A stretch of DNA of 64,000 nt from Symbiodinium natans (GCA_905221605.1 CAJNDS010002346.1:1272240-1336239); one strand, 5' to 3'. Positions 1 to 9,042 are shown, counted from the stretch's first letter. The notes: generated by a model from the sequence alone, not told the origin. Made by a program: numbers and translations.

Positions 1-54
1 GGGGGGGAGCTAGAAGGGTTAGAAAAAAGGGGGGGGGGTGGTAGGGAACCTATG

Positions 55-185
55 AGAACTTCTCCCTGAAGGTCCCACCGACGTTGCGGCAGCACATCCT
101 GCAGAGCCTCTCCCAGCGGGGCTCTCCGCAGAGCGCGCAGTGGCCCCAGAAGGGAGCGACTTCGGGCTTACTGTCGCCCGCTTAG
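55..185 (+). CDS. exon candidate ending in a stop, unknown protein
   Basis: Open + frame reading LKVPPTLRQHILQSLSQRG and then Gln/Pro-rich residues to a TAG at 183-185. The GC-rich composition and lack of telomere-like repeats set it apart from the flanks. A G-strand array-like stretch follows from about 240. It could be a last exon or an internal exon whose donor lies before the stop. The upstream part is outside the window. Function unknown. Confidence 0.45.
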
Positions 186-805
186 GAAACTTGTTTACAT
201 AAACAACTCAAGGGAGTATTTCAAAAATAGTAATAAGGTTCTAGCTTAGGGTTCTGGGGTTTGTCAGGGCTTGGAAGGTTCTAGTGGTTTCAACAGCCCT
301 GGGACCCAAAACCCGAAACTCGTAAAGAGACAACCCTAAGCCCTAAACCCTCAACACTGAACCCTACCCGGACTCCTCCGAAGCCCCGCAAAAGCTTGCG
401 AGCCTCGCTGTGTACCTAATATCTTGCAAACTATAGGGTTTGTGGGCCAGGGTTTAGGGGTAAGAAAAGGTCGGGGGGGTTTATGGGTTTCTGAGTCTAT
501 GGACGATGGGTGTAGGGCTTCCTCTATACCGCCTAAAGACCGTTGTTTTTCTTGATTCACAAGCCTCTTCCCAAAAAACATACTGCGGCCCCTTGGGCCT
601 TACAGGGGTTCCCCATATTGTAGCGTTAGGGCCCAAGTATAGACTACATGGGTGTTATGAATCCTTCGAGCCCAAACCCAAAGCGCTTTCGAGGTACACG
701 GACCCTTAGGGATTGAAGAATGGGTACATGGACCCTATACACCCCCCACCCTAAGCCCTAAACCCTAAACCCTTTTGACCCCCAAACCCTCCAAAAAAAG
801 CCCAG
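186..805. other. non-coding stretch with array remnants and an element remnant
   Basis: Degenerate TTTAGGG/CCCTAAA units and, at about 587-690, a piece of inverted-repeat family N (CCTTGGGCCTTA ... GGGCCCAAGTATA ... CATGGGT) also found near 2580, 7255 and 20515. A C-strand array (about 740-775) precedes the next exon. No convincing coding sequence. Confidence 0.5.
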
Positions 806-899
806 AAGGCTGGGCCCCGACCCACGCCACGTGGCCTCCCTGGTGTCAGCCTACGCAGCCCTCGCGCGGCTGGGCCGCCGCGATGCGACTGTGCTCTGA
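806..899 (+). CDS. exon of a helical-repeat (HPR/FASTK- or OPR-like) protein, tentative
   Basis: Acceptor CCCAG at 801-805, then an open frame containing HVASLVSAYAALARLGRRD and a TGA at 897-899. The pattern, a short helix with L-x-x-A-Y-A-x-L-A-R-L-G, resembles helical repeats of organellar RNA-binding proteins, which are abundant in dinoflagellates. This is similarity by eye only. C-strand array upstream, G-strand array (904-934) downstream. Confidence 0.5.
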
Positions 900-938
900 T
901 CCTTTCGGGTTTAGGGTTTAGGGGGTTTAGGGTTTATT

Positions 939-963
939 AGAGAGAGAGAGAGAGAGAGAGAGA
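939..963. repeat. (AG)n microsatellite
   Basis: Pure AG dinucleotide run inside a TTTAGGG-rich stretch, probably intronic. Confidence 0.9.
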
Positions 964-1225
964 TTAGGCCATTTAGGGTTCAGGGTTTAGGGTTAGGGTG
1001 CCCAGTAGAAGCCGTTTTGCCTTCCGTTGGGGTTGAGTAGGGGATGGTAAGGAAGGTAGGAAGCGTTTTTTTGAGGGTATGTTCGTTCCAAGGGGTGGCA
1101 AAGAGGGCGTGACGCATTGCTTCAGGAGGGTCTTGTCACCCACATTCAGAAACCCTAAATCCTAAACCCGAAACCCTAAACCCTAAACCCTAAAGGTTTG
1201 CGGACGTTTCGTTGGCCCCTTTCAG

Positions 1226-1300
1226 GCTTCTGGCAACCCAAGCCTTGCCTTGAAGATCCCGGGAGTGGTACTCCGCGTATGGCTTCCTCCTGCCCGCAGG
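1226..1300 (+). CDS. short exon candidate, frame unresolved
   Basis: Acceptor TTTCAG at 1220-1225; ends at CCCGCAG just before a G-strand array, with a C-strand array (1148-1193) upstream. Two frames stay open (ASGNPSLALKIPGVVLRVW or FWQPKPCLEDPGSGTPRM). The array flanks are the usual exon signature here; the frame is not decided. Confidence 0.35.
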
Positions 1301-1613
1301 TTCAGGGTTTAGGGTTTAGGATTTAGGGTTTAGGGTTTAGGGTTCAGCCCGACTGCGTCACCACCCTGAACAATAGGGCTAGTTGAGGTCCGAAACAAAC
1401 GTTTTCAACGTCACTAAATGCCCTGCGCACCAGAAGCCCTGAACACAAAATGCCTTTGCAAGCCCGAAACCCTCTTCGCAGCCCTAAACCCTCAACCCTC
1501 AACCCAAACCCTATTCCGGAACTAGTCCCTGCAATGTGGCCTGAGTGTCAGCTAGGCGGGTGGCAAAAAAAGAGCCCAAACCCTAAACTAAACCCAAAAA
1601 ACCCGAAACCCAG

Positions 1614-1661
1614 GAAGCCGTGCTGGAAGCAGCGGGGAGTGCGCTGGAGAGATGCGGGATG
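1614..1661 (+). CDS. short exon, unknown protein
   Basis: Acceptor CCCAG at 1609-1613, then in-frame EAVLEAAGSALERCGM and a GT donor at 1662. The frame stays open past the donor to about 1738, so the exon may be longer. C-strand arrays lie upstream. Confidence 0.5.
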
Positions 1662-2069
1662 GTGTGGTTTTGGGGGGATGTAAGGTGGGCTGAGACTCTC
1701 TGGGCCCTTATTCCTGTTTTTTTAACAGCTTAGATTCTCTTTTTGTACCAAAAGAGGTACCTCTTGTTATTCCTAGGCTTACTCTTGTGTCTAGGGGGCG
1801 TACCCTCATTTTAGTATTAGCGGTTCATGGTCTACTTCCAATGTTCTTCATACGGCAGCTTTGTATTCATGGAAGACTTTGTGCAAGGGAACCCTCCAAA
1901 AAAGACCTTCAGTTGAATCAGCCATCCCCCCAAGAAAAGCAAAAAAAACAGCCCCGAAGACCTTGGTGTATCTGCAGACAAGGGTTTAGGGTTTAGGGTT
2001 TAGGGTTTAGGGTTTAGGGTTTAGGGTTTAGGGTTTAGGGTGCCCACCTCAAACCCTGGCACTTCAGAT

Positions 2070-2130
2070 TCCCCATGGCAGGAAGAGTCCAGATCACAGG
2101 GCCCTCTAATTGGTTTGCATAGCTAAACCC
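2070..2130 (+). CDS. short exon candidate
   Basis: Acceptor TTCAG at about 2065-2069, then FPMAGRVQITGPSNWFA to a TAG. A large G-strand array (1981-2040) is upstream and inverted-repeat element D follows at 2172. Weak evidence. Confidence 0.3.
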
Positions 2131-2171
2131 TGCCTAAAGAACCCAAAGCCTACCTTTTTGTTGTAGTAGTA

Positions 2172-2278
2172 ACTTGGGATGTTCCCCCTTATACTAACAG
2201 TCCTTATTAGGGATTGCAGTACCCCCAATTATAATCCCTATAAAGGACTGTTCGCATAAGGGTGGATATCCCGAGTAA
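2172..2278. mobile_element. inverted-repeat insertion, family D
   Basis: Starts CTTGGGATGTTCCCCC and ends with the near-complement GGATATCCCGAG; inner arms ACAGTCCTTA / AAGGACTGTT. It is flanked by TAA on both sides (AGTAA|CTTGGG and CCCGAG|TAATAA), a likely 3-bp target duplication. Other copies: 6910, 37022, 47735, 50290. Confidence 0.75.
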
Positions 2279-2494
2279 TAACCCACAAAAACGTAGGTTT
2301 TGGCTTCTTAAGGTAAACTCCAAGCAGCAGTTGGGGTTGTTAGCACCCCACCTGCCCTTGTTGTGGCTTGAGACCTCGGAGGTTTCAACCCTATATCAGG
2401 TTCAGGGTTTAAGGTTTAGACTTTAGGGTTTAGGCTTTAGGCTTTAGGGCTTAGGGTTTAGGGTTTAGGAGAATCCGTAAACCCTAAACCGCAG

Positions 2495-2580
2495 ACCGTT
2501 TTGGCTACCAGCTTCATGGCTGGTAGCTTCCCGCCGGGACACGCGTCCCATTCAATGTGGCTGCTTGGCAGCAGCCCTAA
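2495..2580 (+). CDS. exon, unknown protein
   Basis: Acceptor CCGCAG at 2489-2494, then an open frame with FMAGSFPPGHASHSMWLLG. It runs straight into family N element sequence (TAAGGGTCCATGTACCC) at about 2578. The next exon (2813-2878) begins where that element ends, so the element probably forms the intron. Confidence 0.5.
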
Positions 2581-2812
2581 GGGTCCATGTACCCATGCCG
2601 TATACAACAATATTTAGCATATATATATATATATATACATATGATAGAGTATATATATATATATAGTGTATATATATAGTATATACAGATATAGTATATA
2701 TATATGTATATTATCTATCTGTCTATATATATATATATATATATTTGTGTGGTCTCCTTAAAACTACTACACTACATAGGAGCCCCTTTTGGGTATATGG
2801 ACCCTTTGGGCA
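2578..2812. mobile_element. family N inverted-repeat element carrying an (AT)n expansion
   Basis: Ends are AGGGTCCATGTACCCATG and GGTATATGGACCCTTTGGG, near complements. The middle, 2615-2745, is an expanded TA-rich microsatellite (ATATATAT with GTATATA variants). It looks like an element acting as an intron whose centre was overgrown by a simple repeat. Relatives: about 640, 7255, 20515. Confidence 0.6.
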
Positions 2813-2878
2813 GGTTGGGTGCGAGTCCTTGGGGATTCAGGGAAGAAGGCAAGTTCTGTGTGGGATTCCGGGCCGATG
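2813..2878 (+). CDS. exon, unknown protein
   Basis: Open frame GASPWGFREEGKFCVGFR between the family N element and a G-strand array starting about 2879. Likely continues the exon at 2495-2580. Confidence 0.45.
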
Positions 2879-2978
2879 GGGTTTAGGGTTTAGGGTTTAG
2901 AGTTTAGGGTTTAGGCTTTCGTGTTTAGCTGTGTTCGGTTCCTTTCTTGGGTCTCTGCAAAACATGCCCCTCCCCCAG

Positions 2979-3091
2979 GCAGCAGGGTGCCCAAGAAAGG
3001 ACCATCATGTCGAGTACTGACCATTCACTCAGGAAGCGTTAAGCTGTACGATTGTTGGCTAAAACGACGTACGACTTGGCTAGGACATTGA
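2979..3091 (+). CDS. exon candidate with stop
   Basis: Acceptor CCCCCAG at 2972-2978, then 36 codons including KGPSCRVLTIHSGSVKLYD to a TGA at about 3089-3091, followed at once by a C-strand array of nine CCCTAAA units. It could be a terminal exon or end earlier at a donor. Confidence 0.4.
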
Positions 3092-3161
3092 ACCCTAAAC
3101 CCTAAACCCTAAACCCTAAACCCTAAACCCTAAACCCTAAACCCTAAACCCTAAACCCGAG

Positions 3162-3244
3162 GATCCTGGAGCCTCTGGAGCGGAAGCTTCCTTGAGCTAC
3201 AGGGCTTACAAGGTTCCAAGCGTGTGGGTGAAGCCTGGGTCCGG
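3162..3244 (+). CDS. exon, unknown protein
   Basis: Cleanest example of array-flanked exon structure: C-strand CCCTAAA array at 3091-3158, acceptor CGAG, open frame with EASLSYRAYKVPSVWVKPG, then a GC donor and a G-strand TTTAGGG array at 3247-3304. Confidence 0.6.
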
Positions 3245-3342
3245 GCTTAGGGTTTAGGGTTTAGGGTTTAGGGTTTAGGGTTTAGGGTTTAGGGTTTAGG
3301 GTTTCCCCCCTTAGTGAAGGAATACACCTCCCAGTACCCTTT

Positions 3343-3455
3343 CTAGGATGCCCAGTAGTACCCTTATTCCCTTTTTGGTAGGTTTAGGTTCCCTTATAAA
3401 CCCCTTTAAGCAAAGAAGGGCACCCTTCTTCATCCTAGGTTACTGGGCAACCTAG
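3343..3455. mobile_element. inverted-repeat insertion, family A (diverged)
   Basis: Opens CTAGGATGCCCAGTAGTACCC and closes TACTGGGCAACCTAG, with the family A interior (GGTTCCCTTATAAACC ... AAGGGCACCC). Family A elements act as introns elsewhere in the window. Confidence 0.7.
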
Positions 3456-3513
3456 CTTTTATTCCTTAACCCAGCTTCCTCGGCAAACCTCGCCTGTTCA
3501 GCAGTCAGGTAAG

Positions 3514-3640
3514 AAGGGGTGGCCATGCCGCACGTGGTCTTGGAGCGTATTCGAAATGCTGCGTTCGTGCGCCCGGGCGCGAAGGACGATGAGAAGGAAA
3601 TTGAAGGCCACTTCTACCAGAACCCCCGCCCACCTAACCT
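3514..3640 (+). CDS. exon, probably N-terminal part of a membrane-protein gene
   Basis: Open frame with MPHVVLERIRNAAFVRPGAK and then an acidic DDEKEIEGHFYQN segment. The ATG at 3525 could be a start, but the frame is open a little further left. The frame stays open to a TGA at 3668; the real donor is probably near 3635. Next exons: 4195, 4670, 4986. Confidence 0.5.
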
Positions 3641-4194
3641 CCTATCAATCCATACGCAACACCCTGAATGAACATGCGCTTGCTTGCCTTAAGTCAACAT
3701 GTGGATCATTGTGGATCAGTGAGGTCTATTCGCAATTGAGGGGTATAATTTGGGCTCTCCGTCCGGGTACAGTTCAAGTTTGCGGGTGCGGCTCCCCGAG
3801 GGCCTCTTGACTTAGGGCTTTCTTAGACACTCAGGGCATCTTTTGTACCGCGTAACAAACCATGACATCAGGATGGGGTCAGCCACTTACCTCTCTGCAG
3901 CTCGTCTTTTTTCGGACCAAGCCACAAGAGAATAATTAGAGAAAGATTCCAAAAGCACAACCACACCCTTGTCATTCCCCGGGTTGCTGGGCAACCGAGG
4001 TTAAGACCAGAAGCCCAAGTCTTTCTGTGAAGGCTTTGGGTTTCGAGCCCCAGTCTCATGCGAATGTAACCGGTTTGTAGAACCTAAAGCCCGAAACCCT
4101 AAAACCCTAAATCCTAAACCCTAAATCCTAAACCCTAACCCTAAACCCTAGCCCCAAACCCGAAAACCTCACGCAAAAGTCTCCAGTCCCGCAG

Positions 4195-4298
4195 CTCTAC
4201 ACCCGTGGAGGCCGCGGCGTGAGATTGAATGCGCGTGCCGCCTACGCCATTGAGTTCCTGGAGCTTGGGGCGAACATCATTTTTGCGGCTTGCCAAGG
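4195..4298 (+). CDS. exon, membrane-protein gene
   Basis: Acceptor TCCCGCAG at 4187-4194. Reads YTRGGRGVRLNAR then RAAYAIEFLELGANIIFAA, the last part a probable membrane helix. Donor GT at 4299. A C-strand array (4096-4155) is upstream. Confidence 0.65.
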
Positions 4299-4324
4299 GT
4301 TCCCTTTTTCCCCTATGTCTTAGT

Positions 4325-4437
4325 GGTGCCTTACTGTAGCTTTAGATCCTGGTCCTTAGCCTTTTTGGGTTTATTGGGTTAATAAGGCAGCTAAAAATTT
4401 GATTTATAGCTACCCTTCTGAGGGCAGCCAAGATGTA
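4325..4437. mobile_element. insertion family K
   Basis: Shares with 43424-43530 a long similar interior (TTACTGTA..TTTA, TAGCCTTTTTGGGTTTATTG, AAGGCAGCTAAAAATT, TATAGCTACCCT). Two copies far apart show a dispersed element; imperfect inverted ends (TTGG...CCAAG type) are weak here. Confidence 0.6.
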
Positions 4438-4669
4438 TACCCTTTAAGGGATTCTAGACCTACTTTCCCCATTCCCTACTAAGAGGCAGGGGCTCGGATG
4501 TTGGGGTCTACCTATTCAAACCTTGCGAAAGGCTGCAGGCAAGGGCTCTCTATAGATTGCCTAAACGGCACGTCTAATCTCCTAGGTAGCCCCGTGGGAC
4601 ATTTTTGAGAAAGTCCCTTTTTGGGTTTTCACAGGATCATATTCAGGAATATGTTTCGGAGGGTAAGGG

Positions 4670-4918
4670 CCATCCCAGACTCGGACATCTGAGGTGGTAG
4701 GTAGCTTCTGCTTCCTTCCTGCCTTCGCTCACGACATGGGCGTCTTCAAGCTCGGCTGCAGCATGCCCCTCTTCGGCTGGCAGGGGCTTTGGGGTATAGG
4801 TGCTAGGGTCGCTTGTGTGACGGCAGCTTTGATGTGTTATTGTCACCGCCGACGACACCAAGCTAGTAACCTACAGATGCAAAACTCCCTACCCATGACC
4901 AGACTCCTCGGCCTGAAC
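4670..4918 (+). CDS. long exon candidate with hydrophobic segment
   Basis: Open + frame for about 80 codons, including MPLFGWQGLWGIGARVACV and a following Cys/His/Arg-rich stretch, with no repeat arrays inside. A C-strand array follows (4920-4970). Splice sites not identified. It fits between neighbouring membrane-protein exons. Confidence 0.4.
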
Positions 4919-4985
4919 AAAACCCCTGAACCCTGAACCCTGAACCCCAAACCCCAAACCCCAAACCCAAACAGAACCTACACAG

Positions 4986-5143
4986 GCCTGAGCCCGTTCT
5001 CACAGCGGGTCTTCAACCAAAGAACCTCCAGAAAAAGGCCCCCCTTGAGGGATTTCAGAACCCTGAGACTGGGGGCCTCCGAAGGCGGAAGACGTAACTA
5101 TACCCTTGTTCTCAAATTCGAGGTCCATCCTGAGACCCGCTAA
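4986..5143 (+). CDS. exon, basic segment, membrane-protein gene
   Basis: Acceptor ACAG at 4982-4985, then over 50 open codons including RRNYTLVLKFEVHPETR, to a TAA at 5141-5143. C-strand array before, G-strand array (5165-5200) after. The donor may lie before the stop. Confidence 0.5.
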
Positions 5144-5252
5144 GCTCCTACAACCGCCTATAAGGGGTTTAGGGTTTAGGGTTTAGGGTTTAGGGTTAGG
5201 GCAACAAACCCTAAACCCTAAACCCCTTTGCCCCTGACCCCCTAAACTCGAG

Positions 5253-5366
5253 GTTCATCCTCGGGAGCTTCATGTACAGCGCCATCACCCTCTACACGCT
5301 GTGCGAGGCGGTGCACTTTCACGACAACATCGCTACCTTCGAGTCCCTGGATCCTCGGCTGCCCCC
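5253..5366 (+). CDS. exon with transmembrane helix
   Basis: Acceptor CTCGAG, then FILGSFMYSAITLYTLCEA followed by a polar loop (HFHDNIATFESLDPRLPP). It ends exactly where TACTTGGAGGTT, the first bases of family C elements, begins; the rest of that element seems replaced by a TTTAGGG array. The ILGSF..S motif recurs in exons 6455, 7544 and 10879. Confidence 0.7.
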
Positions 5367-5371
5367 TACTT

Positions 5372-6065
5372 GGAGGTTTAGGGTTTAGGGCTTAGGGTTT
5401 AGGGTTTGGGGTTTAGAGTTTAGGGTTTAGGGTGTAGGGTTTATAATAGGGTTTGAGTCAGTCCTCCTTGTGAGGGTCTTTTTTCTGTGAGTCATGCGCT
5501 CGTGAAGCCTGCTGGCTCAGTGCTGCTTGGATCTGGCTAGTCCGCAAGCCCAGTTGCAAAAGGGTTAGGGTTTGAAATTCTGAGCCCGAAGCACTACGTA
5601 AACCCAAAACCCTGCACTGGATATGGTTCTTAGTCGGGAATTAGGGGGAGGGGGTTGCCTTTTGCTCATCGCTCCAAGGGCTATCTAGGGAGGATAGGGA
5701 CCCTCACACATGATAGTCACCGGTTTCTTTGTGAGGGGCTTGAGGTTCTTAGGACTCTTGTGTGCTGATGGTCCCGAGTCACGAGGCCTCTCCCCTGCAG
5801 CAAGGAACCTTGCACTGAAAAGGGAACCCCCCCCCTGTTCCCTTCAATCCCCAGACGGTATATGAAAACCCTTATCTTATGATTATAGGAAGCGCCACAA
5901 AGGGTGCCCCAATTTAGACAGCCCCCCCCCGCCGGAGAATGCTCCAGTCATTGCTTGCGTCTTAACATCGTAGACGTTCAGAGCTGCAGCCTAGACCTGA
6001 AAAGCCCTGCACACTCTGAACAAATCTAAGGGGTTTAGGGTTTAGGGTTTAGGGTTTAGGGTTTA
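5372..6065. other. intron: arrays and non-coding sequence
   Basis: G-strand array variants at 5375-5455 and 6030-6074. Between them is AT/GC-balanced sequence with poly-C runs (5830, 5927) and no convincing exon. Confidence 0.5.
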
Positions 6066-6406
6066 GGGTTTAGGTACCATCATTCATTCAAAAAATGCCA
6101 TCATTATTAAAATCATTCAATCCAATCTGATAATATTGATACAAAATATATTAAAGGTAGTTTAATTCATAAAATTCTTCTTTTGATTTCAAGAATGGTC
6201 TCCAAGGTAAAATCAATGAATCATTGTATATATTAAATAATCAAATATAGAATGAAGCACTGACTTTCATTCTTTGTTGATACATCAACATGACTTGAAT
6301 CATCAGTTATTGTTACAGTCTTAGTTGGCTCTTGTGTTGTTGTAGATGGCACACCATCTGTAACGGATATAGATCTAGTTGTTTTAACATTTGTGTTTTT
6401 TTTACT
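6066..6406 (-). pseudogene. AT-rich island with broken coding signature on the minus strand
   Basis: About 340 bp of strongly AT-rich DNA sits inside a G-strand TTTAGGG array (array at 6030-6074, resuming at 6411). On the minus strand, about 6410 to 6239, one frame is open and Thr/Ser-rich (SVTDGVPSTTTQEPTKTVT) to a TAA. A shifted frame then continues with LILPWRPFLKSKEEFYELNY to another TAA. Composition and codons differ from every other exon here. It could be a decayed foreign or mobile-element gene fragment. Confidence 0.5.
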
Positions 6407-6454
6407 GCTTAGGGTTTAGGGTTTTGGGTTTAGGGTTTACCCTAAACCCTGGAG

Positions 6455-6590
6455 CCTCGCCTTTGAATGCACCAAAGAAAAACGTGCCCACGAGGAGCAC
6501 GTTCTCTACCTCCTGGGCTCTCTCCTGTACCTCATCGGCACCGTGATGTACTGGCCACCCGCGGTGGACGAGCTTCTTAGCTTGAGTTGA
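6455..6590 (+). CDS. exon with transmembrane helix
   Basis: Open frame FECTKEKRAHEE then HVLYLLGSLLYLIGTVMYW, a clear membrane helix with the L-x-GS motif, running to a TGA at 6588-6590. The donor probably lies just before the stop. Preceded by a back-to-back TTTAGGG/CCCTAAA palindrome (6428-6449). Confidence 0.7.
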
Positions 6591-6613
6591 GAGTTTGGGT
6601 TTTTGGGGTTGGC

Positions 6614-6748
6614 TACTTGGATGTTCATGGGTAGTAGTTATACGGGGGTTTCGGACATAGCCATATTAGTAGGGTTATTAAGTACCCTAAGTATAGCTGC
6701 CATACATATTAACCCCCCTGCCTATAACTACCCATGAACCTCCAAGTA
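6614..6748. mobile_element. inverted-repeat insertion, family C (diverged)
   Basis: Ends TACTTGGATGTTCATGGGTAG and CTACCCATGAACCTCCAAGTA are near-perfect complements. Confidence 0.8.
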
Positions 6749-6909
6749 AGGGTTCGCATAGGGTGTAGTCTTTGCAGCGCGGGGCGTAGGCTTCGGAGGG
6801 CTTACAGCCTAAGGTTGGTTTTGGTTTGAAGAGCCCTAAACCCTAAACCCTAAACCCTAAACTCTGCCTTGCGTCTATTCTTGGGCACCTTGGGGCAACG
6901 TGAAACCCT

Positions 6910-7016
6910 AAACTTGGGATGTTCCCCCTTATACTAACAGTCCTTACTAGGGGTGATCGTGCCCCCTCTTGCATCCCTATTAAGGACTGTTAGTATAAGG
7001 GAGAACATCCCAAAAC
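6910..7016. mobile_element. inverted-repeat insertion, family D
   Basis: CTTGGGATGTTCCCCCTTAT ... ATAAGGGAGAACATCCCAA, almost the same sequence as the copy at 2172. The inner arms ACTAACAGTCCTTA / TAAGGACTGTTAGT are also complementary. Confidence 0.85.
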
Positions 7017-7040
7017 TTAAGCCTTAAACCTTAAACCCTA

Positions 7041-7139
7041 ATTGCCCTTGCCGAGATACCGGCTTGCGTGGCTTGCCAACCGCCTCTCTCTGGGTGTGTA
7101 CCTCAACCTGTTCAGCGTCCAGTTTGAGGCCTGGTACGG
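7041..7139 (+). CDS. exon with transmembrane helix
   Basis: Open frame ending in RLSLGVYLNLFSVQFEAWY, with a GT donor (GGGTAGG) at 7140. C-strand array remnant upstream. Confidence 0.65.
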
Positions 7140-7254
7140 GTAGGTTTGTATTTTCCTCCCTAGATCCTGTGAGGTTCCATTCCCCAAGATCTTAGGGTTT
7201 AGGGCTTGCGGCTTCAGTTTCGGATTTCGGGCTTAGGCCCCATTCCCCTAAGGC

Positions 7255-7335
7255 ATGTACCCGTAGAGTATATACTTGGGCCCCAAAGCTACTATATAGG
7301 AGCCCCGTCGATACTATACAAGCACATTGACCCTT
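7255..7335. mobile_element. family N element piece
   Basis: CATGTACCCGTAGAGTATATACTTGGGCCCCAAAGCTACTATATAGGAGCCCC, shared with 20520-20580. Right arm degraded. Confidence 0.5.
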
Positions 7336-7336
7336 G

Positions 7337-7480
7337 CCTGGAGGTTCATGGTACTGAGAAACTAATTAAAACTGTACTTTAGACCCCACTTATAAGCCCC
7401 TTAAGTGCCTGAATATGGTAAAAAGTACAGTTTTCAGTACAGTTATAATTTTTTTGCTAGGTGCCATGAACCTGTAAGTG
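7337..7480. mobile_element. inverted-repeat insertion, family C
   Basis: CCTGGAGGTTCATGGTACT ... AGGTGCCATGAACCTGTAAG; inner AACTGTAC / GTACAGTT arms. Diverged right end. Confidence 0.75.
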
Positions 7481-7543
7481 GGTTGAGGGTTGAGGGTTTC
7501 GGGTTTAGGGTTCAGGGTTCAGGGTTCAGGGTTCGTGCCGCAG

Positions 7544-7630
7544 GGTACCATCCTCTTCATGGTCGGCTCGGCGTTCTACGCCTTCGCCGCCTTCGTGAAC
7601 GGCCTGACGCTGGGGGCGCAAACCTTCAAA
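7544..7630 (+). CDS. exon with transmembrane helix
   Basis: Acceptor GCCGCAG at 7537-7543, then TILFMVGSAFYAFAAFVNG and LTLGA. The MVGSAFY motif parallels LLGSLLY and ILGSFIF in neighbouring exons. A pure C-strand array follows at 7628-7685. Confidence 0.7.
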
Positions 7631-7686
7631 CCCTAAACCCTAAACCCTAAACCCTAAACCCTAAACCCTAAACCCTAAACCCTAAG

Positions 7687-7833
7687 TCTTTCGGTGTGAG
7701 GGTTTTGTGGCAAGAAAAGATGTCTGGGGCCTTCCCGGATGGGGTGGGGGGTAGGGGCCGACATGCACCCCAACTCAATTTTCAAGCTTTCCCAGCCGAA
7801 GCAGACCCAACACTGCCAGCCGCAGTGCCGTAG
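7687..7833 (+). CDS. exon candidate, unknown
   Basis: Acceptor CTAAG at the end of a C-strand array, 48 open codons including KMSGAFPDGVGGRGRHAPQ, TAG at 7831-7833, then a long G-strand array (7856-7978). Array flanks are typical of exons here. Confidence 0.5.
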   Translation, partial: SFGVRVLWQEKMSGAFPDGVGGRGRHAPQLNFQAFPAEADPTLPAAVP

Positions 7834-7855
7834 TGTACCTTAAGAACCTACGTTT

Positions 7856-7978
7856 AGGGTTTAGGTAGGGTTTAGGGTTTAGGGTTTAGGGTTTAGGGTT
7901 TAGGGTTTAGGGTTTAGGGTTTAGGGTTTAGGGTTTAGGGTTTAGGGTTTAGGGTTTAGGGTTTAGGGTTTAGGGTTT
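7856..7978 (+). repeat. pure TTTAGGG array, G strand
   Basis: About 17 tandem units, one of the longest uninterrupted arrays in the window. It starts about 20 bp after the exon candidate at 7687-7833. Confidence 0.95.
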
Positions 7979-7979
7979 A

Positions 7980-8132
7980 TGGGATTCGTACCCCTTACCC
8001 CTAAGGTTGTGCCCCTAAAGGGTTGCAACAATATACTCCTAATCGGGCCCTTTCTAGTTTTATAGGGGATCCTCAAAGGGTCCTCAACACCAACCTTACG
8101 GGTCCAAGGTCCAAGGAACAACCTCAAGACTG
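7980..8132. mobile_element. inverted-repeat insertion, family H
   Basis: Shares CCCCTAAGGTTGTGCCCCT..AAGG, ATACTCCTAAT..GGCCCT and GGTCCAAGGTCCAAG with copies at 39475-39615 and 60390-60533. The ends pair (CCTAAGGTTG / CAACCTTACGG). Confidence 0.65.
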
Positions 8133-8400
8133 TTTGTGGGTTCTTATTGTAAGAACCCCTTAGAGGATTCTTGGGCAACCTGCCAAGAAGTTGGTTTTGG
8201 GATTCTTAAGGCAGGGCTCAAAAGTGCTTTAGGGTCTTGGGGTTCAAATGGGTTTAGGGTTGGGGAGCCTCCGCAGTCCTCGGTTAAACAATGGGCTCAA
8301 AAAGTTAGGGTTTTTGCGCGAGGCCTTTAGGGAATTCCGCTGAATCCCAAAAACTCCTCAACCGCAGCCCCCCCTCCCCTCCCCCCTCCCCCGCCCCCCC

Positions 8401-8521
8401 CTTCGGGCTCAAGGAACCAAAGGAGCTTCGACACATTGACCAATCAGCTGCTCACCACAGTGACATCGCTCTACCTAGGCGGCCGCGGTTTCTTAGGATC
8501 AGCCACGGTTTGCTCGGATGA
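8401..8521 (+). CDS. exon candidate, unknown
   Basis: Follows a C-rich tract (8366-8402). Open frame with FGLKEPKELRHIDQSAAHH and a basic tail to a TGA at 8519-8521. Splice sites not resolved. Confidence 0.4.
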
Positions 8522-8675
8522 ACCCTTTCTGAATGTTTTTTCCTAAGGGTTCCTTCAGCAAGTCGCAGTCAAAGGTTTACGTTCAATTTTTCATACCTAG
8601 GGGTTGTGGGTCTTTCTGAACCCTAAACCCTGAAGCCTAAACCCCGAAACCCCCCATCCGGCCCCGGAGCCTCAG

Positions 8676-8794
8676 CTAAGCAGAAGGACTCGGAGTTCTG
8701 GTCTTGACCTGCACAGCTCGCGTAGTTGTGTAGGGCGTTTTGGCCTAGGAAGGGCTGAGAGAAGGCATGGCTTGACCATCTCCTCAAGAACTTA
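8676..8794 (+). CDS. exon candidate, basic
   Basis: Acceptor CCTCAG at 8670-8675, then 39 open codons including RRTRSSGLDLHSSRSCVGR to a TAA. C-strand array before and after. Confidence 0.4.
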
Positions 8795-8929
8795 AAAGTC
8801 TCCTGAGTAGCTCTGCCCAGGTCTGGGGACAAACCCGAAGCCCTAAACCCATCTAAACCCCAAACCCTAAACTCCAAACCTTAAACCCTAAACTACCCTA
8901 AACTCAAAACCTCCTTTCTCTGGGGATGG

Positions 8930-9042
8930 TTATGGCTGCCTTATCCACCCCAAAACCTACTTTCTTTCAGGTTATGTCTGCAAGAGTAAGACCCTTTATA
9001 GGCTCTCTTAGGATAGGTTTTGGGTTCTTAAAGTAGGTTTTA
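8930..9042. mobile_element. inverted-repeat insertion, family E
   Basis: CCCCAAAACCTACTTTC ... GATAGGTTTTGGGTTCTTAAAG. Family E is built from CTTAAGAACCCAAAACCTACTTTTTGTAGGTTA and its complement. Confidence 0.7.

Noticed and set aside
6614-6748. Rho-independent terminators or structured RNA genes at the hairpins
   Set aside because: The hairpins are dispersed, recur in families with flanking duplications, and lie in introns; insertion elements explain them better.
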